Origin: Nocardia transvalensis NBRC 15921
GTDB lineage: Bacteria; Actinomycetota; Actinomycetes; Mycobacteriales; Mycobacteriaceae
Reading direction: 5' to 3'
Assembly (NCBI RefSeq): GCF_000308875.1
Contig: NZ_BAGL01000057.1
Location: forward strand, 62,001-126,000
Length of the DNA: 64,000 nucleotides
A program made the position numbers and the translations under genes. Below the pieces are notes generated by a model. The model was not told the DNA's origin. It saw only the letters and a program-made list of their open reading frames with translations, and did not search any database. Positions 23,059-31,452 of the stretch are shown here, piece after piece (within the stretch, counting starts at the first letter, position 1; the number at the start of each line of letters is the position of its first letter).

Positions 23059-23649
23059 GTGGACCCGGGCGACGAGAAGAGACCGGCCGCCCCGAGCCCG
23101 GCCAAACGCGCCGACGCGCGGCGCAACGAGCGGGCCCTGCTCGATGCCGCGGCCTCGGTGTTCGTCGCCGACGGGGTGGACGCGCCGGTCCGCCGGATCG
23201 CCGCCGCGGCGGGTGTCGGCATGGGCACGATCTACCGGCACTTCCCCACCCGGGCGGATCTCGTCGCGGCCGTGTACCGGCATCAGATCGACGCCTGCGC
23301 CGAGGCCGGGCCCACCCTGCTCGCGGCCGAGGACTCGCCGTTCGCCGCACTGCGCCGCTGGGTGGACCTCTTCGCGGACTTCCTGATCACCAAACACGGG
23401 CTCGCCGCCGCGACGCGCAACGATCCCGAGGGCTTCACCGCCCTGCACGCGCTGTTCCTCGACCGCCTCGTTCCGGTACTCGATGATCTCCTCACCGCCG
23501 CCCGCGATGCGGGCGAGGTCACCGCCGACATCCCCGCCTACCAGCTGATGCGCGCGATCGGTGACATCTGCGCGGGCGCGGAGATGGCCGACCCGAATTA
23601 CGAAGTGCGCCTTACCATCCGCCTTCTACTCGACGGATGCCGGCGGTAG
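23059..23649 (+). CDS. TetR family transcriptional regulator
   Basis: The 196-residue protein has an N-terminal helix-turn-helix: ADARRNERALLDAAASVFVA, VRRIAAAAGVGMGTIYRHFP and TRADLVAAVYRHQIDACAEA, then an all-helical ligand domain (FADFLITKHGLAAATRNDPE). Start is GTG 23059 after GAAGAGGTG. It probably represses the divergent alpha/beta hydrolase through the paired operators. Its last 38 bases overlap the convergent flavin monooxygenase gene. Confidence 0.88.
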   Translation: MDPGDEKRPAAPSPAKRADARRNERALLDAAASVFVADGVDAPVRRIAAAAGVGMGTIYRHFPTRADLVAAVYRHQIDACAEAGPTLLAAEDSPFAALRRWVDLFADFLITKHGLAAATRNDPEGFTALHALFLDRLVPVLDDLLTAARDAGEVTADIPAYQLMRAIGDICAGAEMADPNYEVRLTIRLLLDGCRR

Positions 23650-24838
23650 CGGCCGACGCGAAATCGGGCAGCGTGAGGGCCGTATGGGCCGGACGCCCGG
23701 TGTCCCGTGGCGGCACCGTGAGGCCACGCAGTGTGCGGTTGCGCTTCTCGAGGGCTTCGGCGGTGGTCGGGAAGAGCGCCGCGTCGCCCGTACCTACCTG
23801 CGCCTGATTCAGTTCGACGAATCCGCGGAGGTCGCGTTCGTAGGCGGCGAAGGCCGCGGCGTGATCCCGCCGAGAGGCCAGTGAATGCGCGAGCAGGTAG
23901 GCGCCGACGAGCGCGAGGCTGGACCCTTGCCCGGTGAGAAACGACGGGGCGTACGCGGCGTCCCCGACGAGGGCGACCCGGCCGCGGGACCAGGACGGCA
24001 TGCGGATCTGGCTCGCGGTGTCGAAGAACGGATCCTTCGCGTGGCGCAGGGCCGCGACCATGGCCGGGATTTCCCACCCGTCCCCGGCGAAGGTGGCGGC
24101 GACGAGGTCATGCCGCGCCTCGGGATCACGGAGAACCTCGTGCGGCGGTCCGGGGTGAGCGAAGGTGAGGAAGGCGTGCAGTTCGTCGCCGTCTCCGGTC
24201 GCGTAGAGCGCGGCGGCCCTTCCGGGGGTGTTCCAGATCAGCACTTCACGGGAGAGCCCGAAGGTGTCGGGCATGGCGAACAGGACGAAGCAGTACCCCA
24301 GGTAGCGGTGGAAACTCCGCTCCGGACCGAAGACGAGTTCCCTTGTGCGCGAGTGCATCCCGTCCGCACCGACGACCAGATCGAAGCGGCGCCGACTACC
24401 GCTGCGGAAATCGACGTCGACGCCGTGACGATGGTCGCTGAGCGCGTCGACCGAATCGTCGAATACGAACTCCACATCATCACGGACGGCCTCGTACAGG
24501 ACTCCGGTCAGATCTCCGCGAGGCACCTCGATGTCACCCTCACCCCCACCGCCCACCACCCGCGGATCCACCACCGCCGCGGTACCGCCGTCGGCATCGA
24601 GGAATGTGATCCGGCGCGAGTCGATGTGCGCGTCCCGCAGCCGCGGGAGGATTCCCATCCGGCGGGCCACCTCCACCCCGGTCCCGCGCACGTCGACCGG
24701 ATACCCGCCGCCTCGCACGCCCGTGGACTTCTCCACCACCGTCACCGCGAATCCGTACCGGCGCAACCAGAACGCCAGGGCGGGTCCCGCGATACTCGCG
24801 CCGGAGATCAGGACCGTACCTCTCGAGACTGTTCCCAT
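23612..24838 (-). CDS. FAD-dependent monooxygenase (PHBH fold, TetX-like group)
   Basis: The 408-residue protein begins GTVLISGASIAGPALAFWLR with the GxGxxG-type dinucleotide fold (here GASIAG), followed by FAVTVVEKSTGVRGGGYPVD. FDLVVGADGMHSRTRELVFG is the DG motif and RVALVGDAAYAPSFLTGQGS the GD motif for FAD. Such class A flavoenzymes hydroxylate aromatic or drug substrates, some inactivating antibiotics. An AGGAGG site overlaps the stop of the upstream MFS gene, so the two are translated together. Its 3' end overlaps the TetR gene by 38 bases. Confidence 0.9.
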   Translation of the reverse strand: MGTVSRGTVLISGASIAGPALAFWLRRYGFAVTVVEKSTGVRGGGYPVDVRGTGVEVARRMGILPRLRDAHIDSRRITFLDADGGTAAVVDPRVVGGGGEGDIEVPRGDLTGVLYEAVRDDVEFVFDDSVDALSDHRHGVDVDFRSGSRRRFDLVVGADGMHSRTRELVFGPERSFHRYLGYCFVLFAMPDTFGLSREVLIWNTPGRAAALYATGDGDELHAFLTFAHPGPPHEVLRDPEARHDLVAATFAGDGWEIPAMVAALRHAKDPFFDTASQIRMPSWSRGRVALVGDAAYAPSFLTGQGSSLALVGAYLLAHSLASRRDHAAAFAAYERDLRGFVELNQAQVGTGDAALFPTTAEALEKRNRTLRGLTVPPRDTGRPAHTALTLPDFASAATAGIRRVEGGW

Positions 24839-24849
24839 ATCCACGCCTC

Positions 24850-26292
24850 CTAGGTCCGCGCGAAACCGGACGCCGGCGCGTCGCGGTCGAGTCGCGTACT
24901 TCGCACGAGCACGACAACCAGCACCGCGGCCAGCGCGAAGGCGCCCGAAGCGACTGCGATACAACCGAATACGCCCGCGGCGGAATTCACCGTGTCGCCG
25001 TCGACGACCACGGCGGTCGACGCGAGCACGGCCGCGCCCACGAAGTTCAGCACCACCGACCCGATCGACACCATGACCATGACGAGACTCGACGCGATGC
25101 CCTGCCGCGCGGCGGGCGCCACGCTGCCCGCCATGGTGAATCCGGAAGTCCCGAGCGCTCCCACCGTGACACCCAGCAGGAACGCGAAGCAGAGTGCGGC
25201 GGAGAGCTGGGACGCCCCGAGGAACATCCCGAGGGTCGCTCCCGTCCCGAGCAGGACCGCGGCGGCCAATGTCGAGGCCGGTCCGATGCGCGCGGCGAGC
25301 CATCCGGCCCCCGGACCGCCGACCGTGACCCCGAGCCCCGGCGCCGCGAGCAACAGTGCCACCGATCCCTGATCGGCCAGCCCGTAGCCGAGACGCTGAT
25401 CCGCGGAAACGTCACCGATGAGCGGGATGAGCTGCAACATGCTCTGGTACGACCCGGCCGCGAGGAAGACGACGAGAAGTGTGAGCGCCAGCGGCCCGCC
25501 GAGATCCCGGACGTCGATCAAGGGGTCGGACTTCCGGCGCGAGACCAGGAACCACCTGGCACCGGCCGCGACGCCACCGGCCAGGAGCGCCAGCGGACCG
25601 GCCGCCAGCCAGCCGAGATCGGGTCCCAGACTCACATAACCGAGCACCCCGCCGAGACCTCCGCCGAGAAGCAGCGCGCCGCCGATGTCGACCGTGCCCG
25701 AGGCTCTGATCGGCGATTCGGGCACGACGCCGCGCACGCAGATCGCCATCGTGACCGCGACGACAGCGGAGATGAGGAACAGGATCCGGAAGCCGAACTC
25801 CACGGCCAGCCGCTCGATCAGGAAGCGAGACGCGATATTGAGCACGGCCGAGCCGGAGGTCACGATGCCCACGACGATCATCGCGAGGCGCGGTGCGCAG
25901 ACACCGCGAACGATTGCGACGGAAAGGAATACGGCGGCCAGAGCCGCTCCCTGCACCATGCGTCCCGGCACGAATATCCAGATGCTGGGCGCCACGGCGC
26001 ATATGAGGGCGCCCGCGCAACTGAGGAGCAAGGTCATCACGAGCACCCTGCGCCTGCCGTAGATGTCGGCGCTCTTGCCGAGCAGCGGCGCCCACATCAC
26101 GCCCGCCAGCATCGCGGTGGCATTGAGCCACGCCGCCTGGTCGGTGCCGAAGTGGTCGAGCATCTCCGGCAGCACGAGCAGCGGCGCGGTGACCGCCGAG
26201 TCGGTCACGAAGTTCACCAGGGCCAGGACGGCCACCAGGCCGATGAGCTGCCCGGTCCATCCGCTCCGCGGTCCGGCGTCTGTGGTGCTCAC
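24850..26292 (-). CDS. MFS drug-efflux-type transporter (DHA2-like)
   Basis: The 480-residue protein has about fourteen hydrophobic segments, as in QacA/EmrB proteins. GKSADIYGRRRVLVMTLLL is the loop 2-3 motif A, and VPGRMVQGAALAAVFLSVAI resembles motif B/C in TM4-5. Drug or metabolite export by proton antiport is likely. GTG 26292 lies seven bases after GGGAG; a GTG at 26298 is too close. It forms an operon with the FAD monooxygenase and diverges from a TetR gene, the classic plan of an inducible export-and-modify cassette. Confidence 0.88.
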   Translation of the reverse strand: MSTTDAGPRSGWTGQLIGLVAVLALVNFVTDSAVTAPLLVLPEMLDHFGTDQAAWLNATAMLAGVMWAPLLGKSADIYGRRRVLVMTLLLSCAGALICAVAPSIWIFVPGRMVQGAALAAVFLSVAIVRGVCAPRLAMIVVGIVTSGSAVLNIASRFLIERLAVEFGFRILFLISAVVAVTMAICVRGVVPESPIRASGTVDIGGALLLGGGLGGVLGYVSLGPDLGWLAAGPLALLAGGVAAGARWFLVSRRKSDPLIDVRDLGGPLALTLLVVFLAAGSYQSMLQLIPLIGDVSADQRLGYGLADQGSVALLLAAPGLGVTVGGPGAGWLAARIGPASTLAAAVLLGTGATLGMFLGASQLSAALCFAFLLGVTVGALGTSGFTMAGSVAPAARQGIASSLVMVMVSIGSVVLNFVGAAVLASTAVVVDGDTVNSAAGVFGCIAVASGAFALAAVLVVVLVRSTRLDRDAPASGFART

Positions 26293-26317
26293 ACACACTC
26301 CCTTAAGATACGTTCCA

Positions 26318-26356
26318 GTTTCTTATTCATCAGAGTAAGGTAGGTCGATAAGAAAC
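26318..26356. promoter_or_regulatory. Inverted repeat between MFS and TetR genes
   Basis: GTTTCTTAT (26318-26326) and ATAAGAAAC (26348-26356) are exact reverse complements 21 bases apart in an unusually AT-rich gap. They flank the space between the divergent MFS and TetR starts and probably form the TetR operator. Confidence 0.55.
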
Positions 26357-26378
26357 GTCAAAGGTTCTTAGGAGTGAT

Positions 26379-26945
26379 GTGGGACGGCGACGCGGCGAGA
26401 CGCTCGAGGCGGCGATCCTCGACGCGGCCTGGAACGAGTTGAGCGAGAAGGGGTATGCGACCCTGACCGTCGACTCCGTCGCCCAGCGCGCCGGCACCAG
26501 CAAACCGGTGCTGTATCGGCGCTGGGCGGATAAGCGGCAACTGGTCGAGGCCGCCGTCGCGCGCCGCAATGCCGTCGATCCGATCGCCGTGGCGGACACC
26601 GGATCCCTGCGCGGCGACCTGATCGCCACCCTCACCGAATTGAGCGAGAAACGAGGCGCCTTCCTCACCCAGCTCAGCCTGCTCCTGGGCGACTACTTCG
26701 CCGAAACCGACACCGGCTTCACCGAACTGCGCGAGACGTTCCTCGCCGGCCGCCGGTCCGGCCGCGACGAGATCATGCGCCGCGCCATCGACCGCGGCGA
26801 ACTCGACCCCGCCAGACTCACCCCCCGCATAGCCGCCCTCCCCTTCGACCTCCTCCGCGCCGAAGCGATGATGACCCTCCGCCCGGTCCCCCCGGAGACG
26901 ATCGAGGAAATAGTCGACACGATCTTCCTCCCCCTGATCCGCTGA
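26379..26945 (+). CDS. TetR family transcriptional regulator
   Basis: The 188-residue protein starts at GTG 26379 after TAGGAG. GRRRGETLEAAILDAAWNEL, TVDSVAQRAGTSKPVLYRRW and ADKRQLVEAAVARRN form the DNA-binding domain, and the C-terminal part resembles TetR_C_16/AefR-like domains (FLTQLSLLLGDYFAETDTGF). It probably represses the divergent MFS/monooxygenase pair. It might also act on the P450 behind it, whose promoter carries a different dyad. Confidence 0.88.
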   Translation: MGRRRGETLEAAILDAAWNELSEKGYATLTVDSVAQRAGTSKPVLYRRWADKRQLVEAAVARRNAVDPIAVADTGSLRGDLIATLTELSEKRGAFLTQLSLLLGDYFAETDTGFTELRETFLAGRRSGRDEIMRRAIDRGELDPARLTPRIAALPFDLLRAEAMMTLRPVPPETIEEIVDTIFLPLIR

Positions 26946-27011
26946 GCGGCGACGCGTATGAACTCGCCGGTAGCTATACCCGGGCAACAAGTTCGGGCGC
27001 TGGTTTTACTA

Positions 27012-27034
27012 AAGACGTTGGACTGCAACGTCTT
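27012..27034. promoter_or_regulatory. AAGACGTTG-N5-CAACGTCTT dyad upstream of the P450/BVMO genes
   Basis: Perfect 9-base arms surround GACTG about 93 bases before the P450 start. The size and spacing suit a TetR-family dimer. The neighbouring TetR gene faces another inverted repeat with a different sequence, so this site may belong to a second regulator. Confidence 0.55.
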
Positions 27035-27126
27035 CCGGTAAGGTGCCTTGACGTGCCCACACAACGAATGCCAGGCCGTCCCGCAGCAGGCAGAAGCAGA
27101 AAGGGACACCACGCGAGGGTCACGCG

Positions 27127-28371
27127 TTGAGCACTACAAAGCCGGATTCGCGGGGCGAATTCCCGATCGCGTACGGGTCCCCCGCGCCCGCCGACTCACA
27201 GGTTCGGCTCGACGACCCTTCGTTCGCGGCCGATCCGCACCGCGTCTACGAAGACATGCGACGTCACGGCCCGCTGGTGCCGGTCGAGCTGGCCCCGGGT
27301 GTACCGGCGACACTCGTGATCGGCCACCAGGCGGCCGTGCAGATCCTCAACGACGAACATCATTTCCCCGCCGATTCCCGCCGATGGGAGCAGAACGCCG
27401 CGCCGGGCTGCCCGCTGGCGCCGATGCTGGGCTATCGCCAGAACGCCTTGCGCACCGCGGGTGCGGAACACAAGCGGTACCGGCGCACCATCATCGCGGC
27501 GCTGGACACCGTCGACCTGCACCGGGTGCACGACTCGGTCGCGCGGGCCGCCGAGTCGCTGATCAACGGCTTCTGCGAGAGCGGTACCGCCGACCTGCGC
27601 ATGGACTACGCGTATCCGCTGACCTTCCGCGTCCTCAGCGAACTGATGGGCTTTCCCGCCGACGCCGCGGCCGCCGCCTACGAGGGGATGGCCGCGATGC
27701 TCGAGGGCGTCGGCGCCGAGGAGGGGCAGCAGCGTTTCGTCGAGGCGCTGATCGGGGTCGTCCAGCGGAAGCAGGCCGAGCCGGGCGACGATCTGACCTC
27801 GGAGCTGCTGCGGCATCCGGACGGGCTCGATCTCATGGAGATGGTGAATCAGGCGGCGCTGCTGTTCTCGATGGGCACGGAGCCGACCTGCAACCTCATC
27901 CTCAACGCGCTGCTGCTCCTGATGACCGACGAGGAATACGGCGGCGAGGTCCTCAGCGGCGCCATGGCCACCCGGGACGCCATCGACGCGGTGCTGTTCG
28001 AGGATCCGCCGCTGGCGAACTGGTGCGTGAGCTACCCCAGACAGCCGCAACTCGTCGGCGATACGTGGCTGCCCGCCGATCAGCCGGTGGTCATCAGCCT
28101 GGCCGCGTGCAACAACGATCCCGTCGTGGCCGGTGACCGCAGAGGCAACCGGTCACACCTGGCGTGGGGCGCCGGTCCGCACGCCTGCCCGGCCCAGCCG
28201 CTCGGCCTGACCATCGCCTCGCAGGGCATCGATCTGCTGCTCGACGCCCTGCCGGACATTCGCCCGCAAGCGTCTGCGCAGCACCTGGATTGGCGGCCGG
28301 GGCAGTTCCACCGCGCTTTGGCGGCACTACCGGTTCGATTCCCGGCATGCCCGCCCATGCGTCTCGTCTGA
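27127..28371 (+). CDS. Cytochrome P450 lacking the ExxR motif (CYP157-like)
   Basis: The 414-residue protein has an I-helix LFSMGTEPTCNLILNALLLL and a heme loop HLAWGAGPHACPAQPLGLTI with the Cys ligand, but the first loop residue is Trp and the residue two after Cys+1 is Ala rather than Gly. Where the ExxR helix should be, the sequence is AIDAVLFEDPPLANWCVSYP, so both Glu and Arg are missing. The WGAGPH-CPA loop and missing ExxR are features of the Streptomyces CYP157 group. Start is TTG 27127 after GAGGG. It lies 48 bases before a Baeyer-Villiger monooxygenase. Confidence 0.85.
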   Translation: MSTTKPDSRGEFPIAYGSPAPADSQVRLDDPSFAADPHRVYEDMRRHGPLVPVELAPGVPATLVIGHQAAVQILNDEHHFPADSRRWEQNAAPGCPLAPMLGYRQNALRTAGAEHKRYRRTIIAALDTVDLHRVHDSVARAAESLINGFCESGTADLRMDYAYPLTFRVLSELMGFPADAAAAAYEGMAAMLEGVGAEEGQQRFVEALIGVVQRKQAEPGDDLTSELLRHPDGLDLMEMVNQAALLFSMGTEPTCNLILNALLLLMTDEEYGGEVLSGAMATRDAIDAVLFEDPPLANWCVSYPRQPQLVGDTWLPADQPVVISLAACNNDPVVAGDRRGNRSHLAWGAGPHACPAQPLGLTIASQGIDLLLDALPDIRPQASAQHLDWRPGQFHRALAALPVRFPACPPMRLV

Positions 28372-28419
28372 CGGGCGAGACGAAGGCATCCGGCGACTCA
28401 TCGAAAGGCAGATCCCACG

Positions 28420-30063
28420 TTGACAACGACCTCGGAGCACTCCGCATCCTCGACCGGGCAGCAGGCTCGCGAGATCGACGCAGTCGTCGTCGGAGCCGGA
28501 TTCGCCGGTCTCCACATGCTGTACCGGTTGCGCGAACTCGGACTCTCGGTGCAGGTGTACGAATCGGGCGACGGACTCGGCGGCACGTGGTACCGGAACC
28601 GCTATCCGGGCGCGCGCGTCGACGTGAAGAGCATGTACTACAACTACTCCTTCGACCCGGAGCTCGAGCAGGAGTGGGAGTGGACGGAGAAGTTGCCGCC
28701 GCAGCCGGAGTTGCTCCGCTACGTCAATCACGTCGCGGATCGTTTCGATCTGCGTAAGGACGTGCGGTTGCGGACCCGGGTCACCGCCGCGGTGTACGAC
28801 GAGTCCACCGCGCGGTGGCGGATCACGACCGATGGGGGCGAGGTCGTCTCGGCCCGGTTCGCGATCATGGCGACCGGCTGTCTGTCGGTGCCGAAGATGG
28901 TGGAGGTTCCGGGCATCGAGACGTTCCGGGGCCGCAGCTTCCACACCGGCGACTGGCCCGAGCAGGAGGTGGACTTCACCGGTCGGCGGGTCGCGGTGAT
29001 CGGGACCGGTTCGTCCGGGGTGCAGGTCATTCCGCTCGTCGCCGAGGCGGCCGAGACGCTCACCGTATTCCAGCGGACCCCGAACTATGTCCTTCCCGCC
29101 GGCAATCACCCGATCGATCCCGAATTCCAGCGCGGGATCAAGGCGCGCTACCGTGAAGTGCGCAAGGCCAACCGGGAATCGGGCTTCGGCATCGCGCAAC
29201 CCGAGGCCACCAAGGGGGCGCTCGAGGTGAGCGAAGAAGAGCGAAATGCCTTCTACCGCAAGGTATGGGAGGACAAGAACAGCGAGCTGGTCAGCATGCT
29301 GGTCGGATTCACGGACCTCCTGGCCGACGAAGCCGCCAACGAGACCGCGGCCCAGTTCATTCGCGAGCGAATCGCCGAGATCGTGACGGATCCGGCTGTC
29401 GCCCGGCTGCTTCAGCCCACCGGCCTCTTCGGCGTCAAGCGCCCGGTCCTGGGGACGGACTACTACGAGACCTTCAATCGTCCCAATGTCCGGCTGGTGG
29501 ACGTTCGCGCGACCCCGCTCACCGAGGTCACCGCGTCCGGGCTCGCGACGACCGAGGAGAGTTTCGAATTCGACGACATCATCTACGCCACCGGATACGA
29601 CGCGATGACCGGTGCGCTGGACGCGATCGACATTCGCGGCCGCGGTGGCGCTTCGCTGCGAGAGAAGTGGACCGCCGGGCCCGTCACCTATCTCGGTCTC
29701 GCAGTGGCGGGCTTCCCGAACCTCTTCACGCTCACGGGCCCGGGTAGCCCCTCGGTCCTGTCGAACATGATGGTGTCCATCGAGCAGCACGTCGACTGGG
29801 TGACGGACGCGATCGACGCCATGCGGTCCAAGGGCGTCACGACCATCGAGGCCGAGCCCGACGCGGAGCGGGAATGGACGCGACACGTCGACGAAGTCGG
29901 CAATATGACGCTCTATCCGCAGGTGGACTCCTGGTACGTGGGCTCGAATGTGCCCGGCAAGCCGAGGGTGATGTACGCGTACATCGGCGGCGTCGGCGCC
30001 TATCGCGAGAAATGCGACCAGGTCGCCGCCGCCGACTATGACGGTTTCACCCTGACGCGGTGA
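28420..30063 (+). CDS. Baeyer-Villiger flavin monooxygenase
   Basis: The 547-residue protein has two dinucleotide folds, VVGAGFAGLHMLYRLRELGL near the N-terminus for FAD and VAVIGTGSSGVQVIPLVAEA in the middle for NADPH. Between them is the BVMO fingerprint FRGRSFHTGDWP (FxGxxxHTxxW). GTWYRNRYPGARVDVKSMYY is typical of cyclohexanone monooxygenases. It inserts oxygen next to a ketone to give an ester or lactone. TTG 28420 is taken as start, with AAAGG some 11 bases upstream. It follows the CYP157-like gene and they probably form an operon. Confidence 0.92.
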   Translation: MTTTSEHSASSTGQQAREIDAVVVGAGFAGLHMLYRLRELGLSVQVYESGDGLGGTWYRNRYPGARVDVKSMYYNYSFDPELEQEWEWTEKLPPQPELLRYVNHVADRFDLRKDVRLRTRVTAAVYDESTARWRITTDGGEVVSARFAIMATGCLSVPKMVEVPGIETFRGRSFHTGDWPEQEVDFTGRRVAVIGTGSSGVQVIPLVAEAAETLTVFQRTPNYVLPAGNHPIDPEFQRGIKARYREVRKANRESGFGIAQPEATKGALEVSEEERNAFYRKVWEDKNSELVSMLVGFTDLLADEAANETAAQFIRERIAEIVTDPAVARLLQPTGLFGVKRPVLGTDYYETFNRPNVRLVDVRATPLTEVTASGLATTEESFEFDDIIYATGYDAMTGALDAIDIRGRGGASLREKWTAGPVTYLGLAVAGFPNLFTLTGPGSPSVLSNMMVSIEQHVDWVTDAIDAMRSKGVTTIEAEPDAEREWTRHVDEVGNMTLYPQVDSWYVGSNVPGKPRVMYAYIGGVGAYREKCDQVAAADYDGFTLTR

Positions 30064-30172
30064 CCGATATCGCAGTCATGGGGATTTAAGCGTTTGTTGG
30101 GCCGTAGGCAAGGAACATCATCGATGCTCGGGTGGTAGCACAGAGGGACTGGACGACGAGGGGTTTCGATCG

Positions 30173-30355
30173 ATGAGTGGGTGGCAGCTACCGGCGCTGG
30201 AGGCGCAGCGGGCGTCGACCGAACCGGAGCGGATGTCCGAGTCGGGCCCTGCCCGCAGCATCCGGATGGTCGTCGACGCCGACAACTGGCTGCGGCCGGT
30301 GATCGTCTACGACGAGGCCGCCATCCTGCGCATGTACGCTGATGCCCTCGAGTAG
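30173..30355 (+). CDS. Small hypothetical protein
   Basis: The 60-residue reading (MSGWQLPALEAQRASTEPER, ending VIVYDEAAILRMYADALE) lies alone in the 320-base gap between the Baeyer-Villiger gene and a leftward LysR gene. Codon bias is consistent with coding but the ribosome site is poor (GAGGGG about 13 bases upstream). No family is recognised. The rest of the gap shows nothing else. Confidence 0.35.
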   Translation: MSGWQLPALEAQRASTEPERMSESGPARSIRMVVDADNWLRPVIVYDEAAILRMYADALE

Positions 30356-30383
30356 AAACAGCGATTATGCCCTCGAACAGTGT

Positions 30384-31367
30384 TTACGGCAGGAACAGGT
30401 CTCGATCGGGTTCGGGAATCCAGCAGCCGACGGCGATATCGCGGTTGTAGTTGTCGCGGAAATAGGAGACGAGGGCCGGGAGCCCGGGGTGGGAGTTGGC
30501 GGTGGACCAGAGCAGGGCGTGCGGATAGGCGGGGGCGGGGTCCACGATCGGCAGGCGCCGGATGTGCGGATGCCACGGATCACGGAAATTGTCGCCGCTG
30601 ATCGTGGCCACCGTGGCGGAGCCGCCGATGATATCGAGCATCGCCGTAATACCGTCGGAATGCGCACCGGTCCGCGACGACCCGCCGAGGTCCGCCCGGG
30701 ACGTGGTATCGATTGTCACGCCGCAGAATTCGCTCAACGCACGGTAGAAGTCGGCCCATTCCGACGGGATCGCCGCACCGGGAATCCACACCGTCATATC
30801 GCCGAGTTCGCGGAGCGTCACGGACGACCGCCGGGCGAGCGGGTGATTCCTACCGACGAGCAGATGCGCCACATCCAGATACGCGGGCACGGCGGCGATT
30901 TCCGGGGGAAGCGGGCGCGGGCCGCCCTGGGGCCGGGCGAATGCGGCGTCGGCCCGGCCGCCGACCAGCATGTCCCGTGAGGTGACCGACGTCGTCGAAA
31001 TCACGATCTCGGTATCGGATTCGGGATTGCGATCGGCATAGAACCGCATCTGCTCGAACGCACCCTGCCGCTCCCCTTGCACGGCCACGCGCAGCGGACG
31101 CGGATCGTCCCGTACCGCCGCCACCGCCACATCGGCCATGGTGAGCAGTGACCGCGCGTGCGGAAGGAGGCGGCGACCCGCCGCGGTCGCCGCGATTCCG
31201 GCCGGTACGCGGTCGAACAGCGCGGCGCCGAGTTGCGCCTCCAGCTTCGCGACGCGCTTGGACACCGCCTGCTGGCTGATGCCCAGCATCGCCGCGGCAT
31301 GGCTGAACTGCCCCTCGTCCACCGCCGTGACGAATGCGCGGACAGCGGCGAGATCGAGATCTGGCAT
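30384..31367 (-). CDS. LysR family transcriptional regulator
   Basis: The 327-residue protein starts with the winged helix DLAAVRAFVTAVDEGQFSHA, AAMLGISQQAVSKRVAKLEA and LGAALFDRVPAGIAATAAGR, then a LysR substrate-binding domain (LRVAVQGERQGAFEQMRFYA). ATG 31367 is four bases from GGAGG; a GTG directly before it is also possible. It could control the oxygenase genes downstream or be autoregulated from the gap shared with the polymerase gene. Confidence 0.88.
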   Translation of the reverse strand: MPDLDLAAVRAFVTAVDEGQFSHAAAMLGISQQAVSKRVAKLEAQLGAALFDRVPAGIAATAAGRRLLPHARSLLTMADVAVAAVRDDPRPLRVAVQGERQGAFEQMRFYADRNPESDTEIVISTTSVTSRDMLVGGRADAAFARPQGGPRPLPPEIAAVPAYLDVAHLLVGRNHPLARRSSVTLRELGDMTVWIPGAAIPSEWADFYRALSEFCGVTIDTTSRADLGGSSRTGAHSDGITAMLDIIGGSATVATISGDNFRDPWHPHIRRLPIVDPAPAYPHALLWSTANSHPGLPALVSYFRDNYNRDIAVGCWIPEPDRDLFLP

Positions 31368-31452
31368 CACACCTCCGAAGACAACCGATGGTTGTTCATC
31401 CTAGCGTGTCGATTGTTCGACTCACACGGCCTCACCTGGCGATATTTACCCG

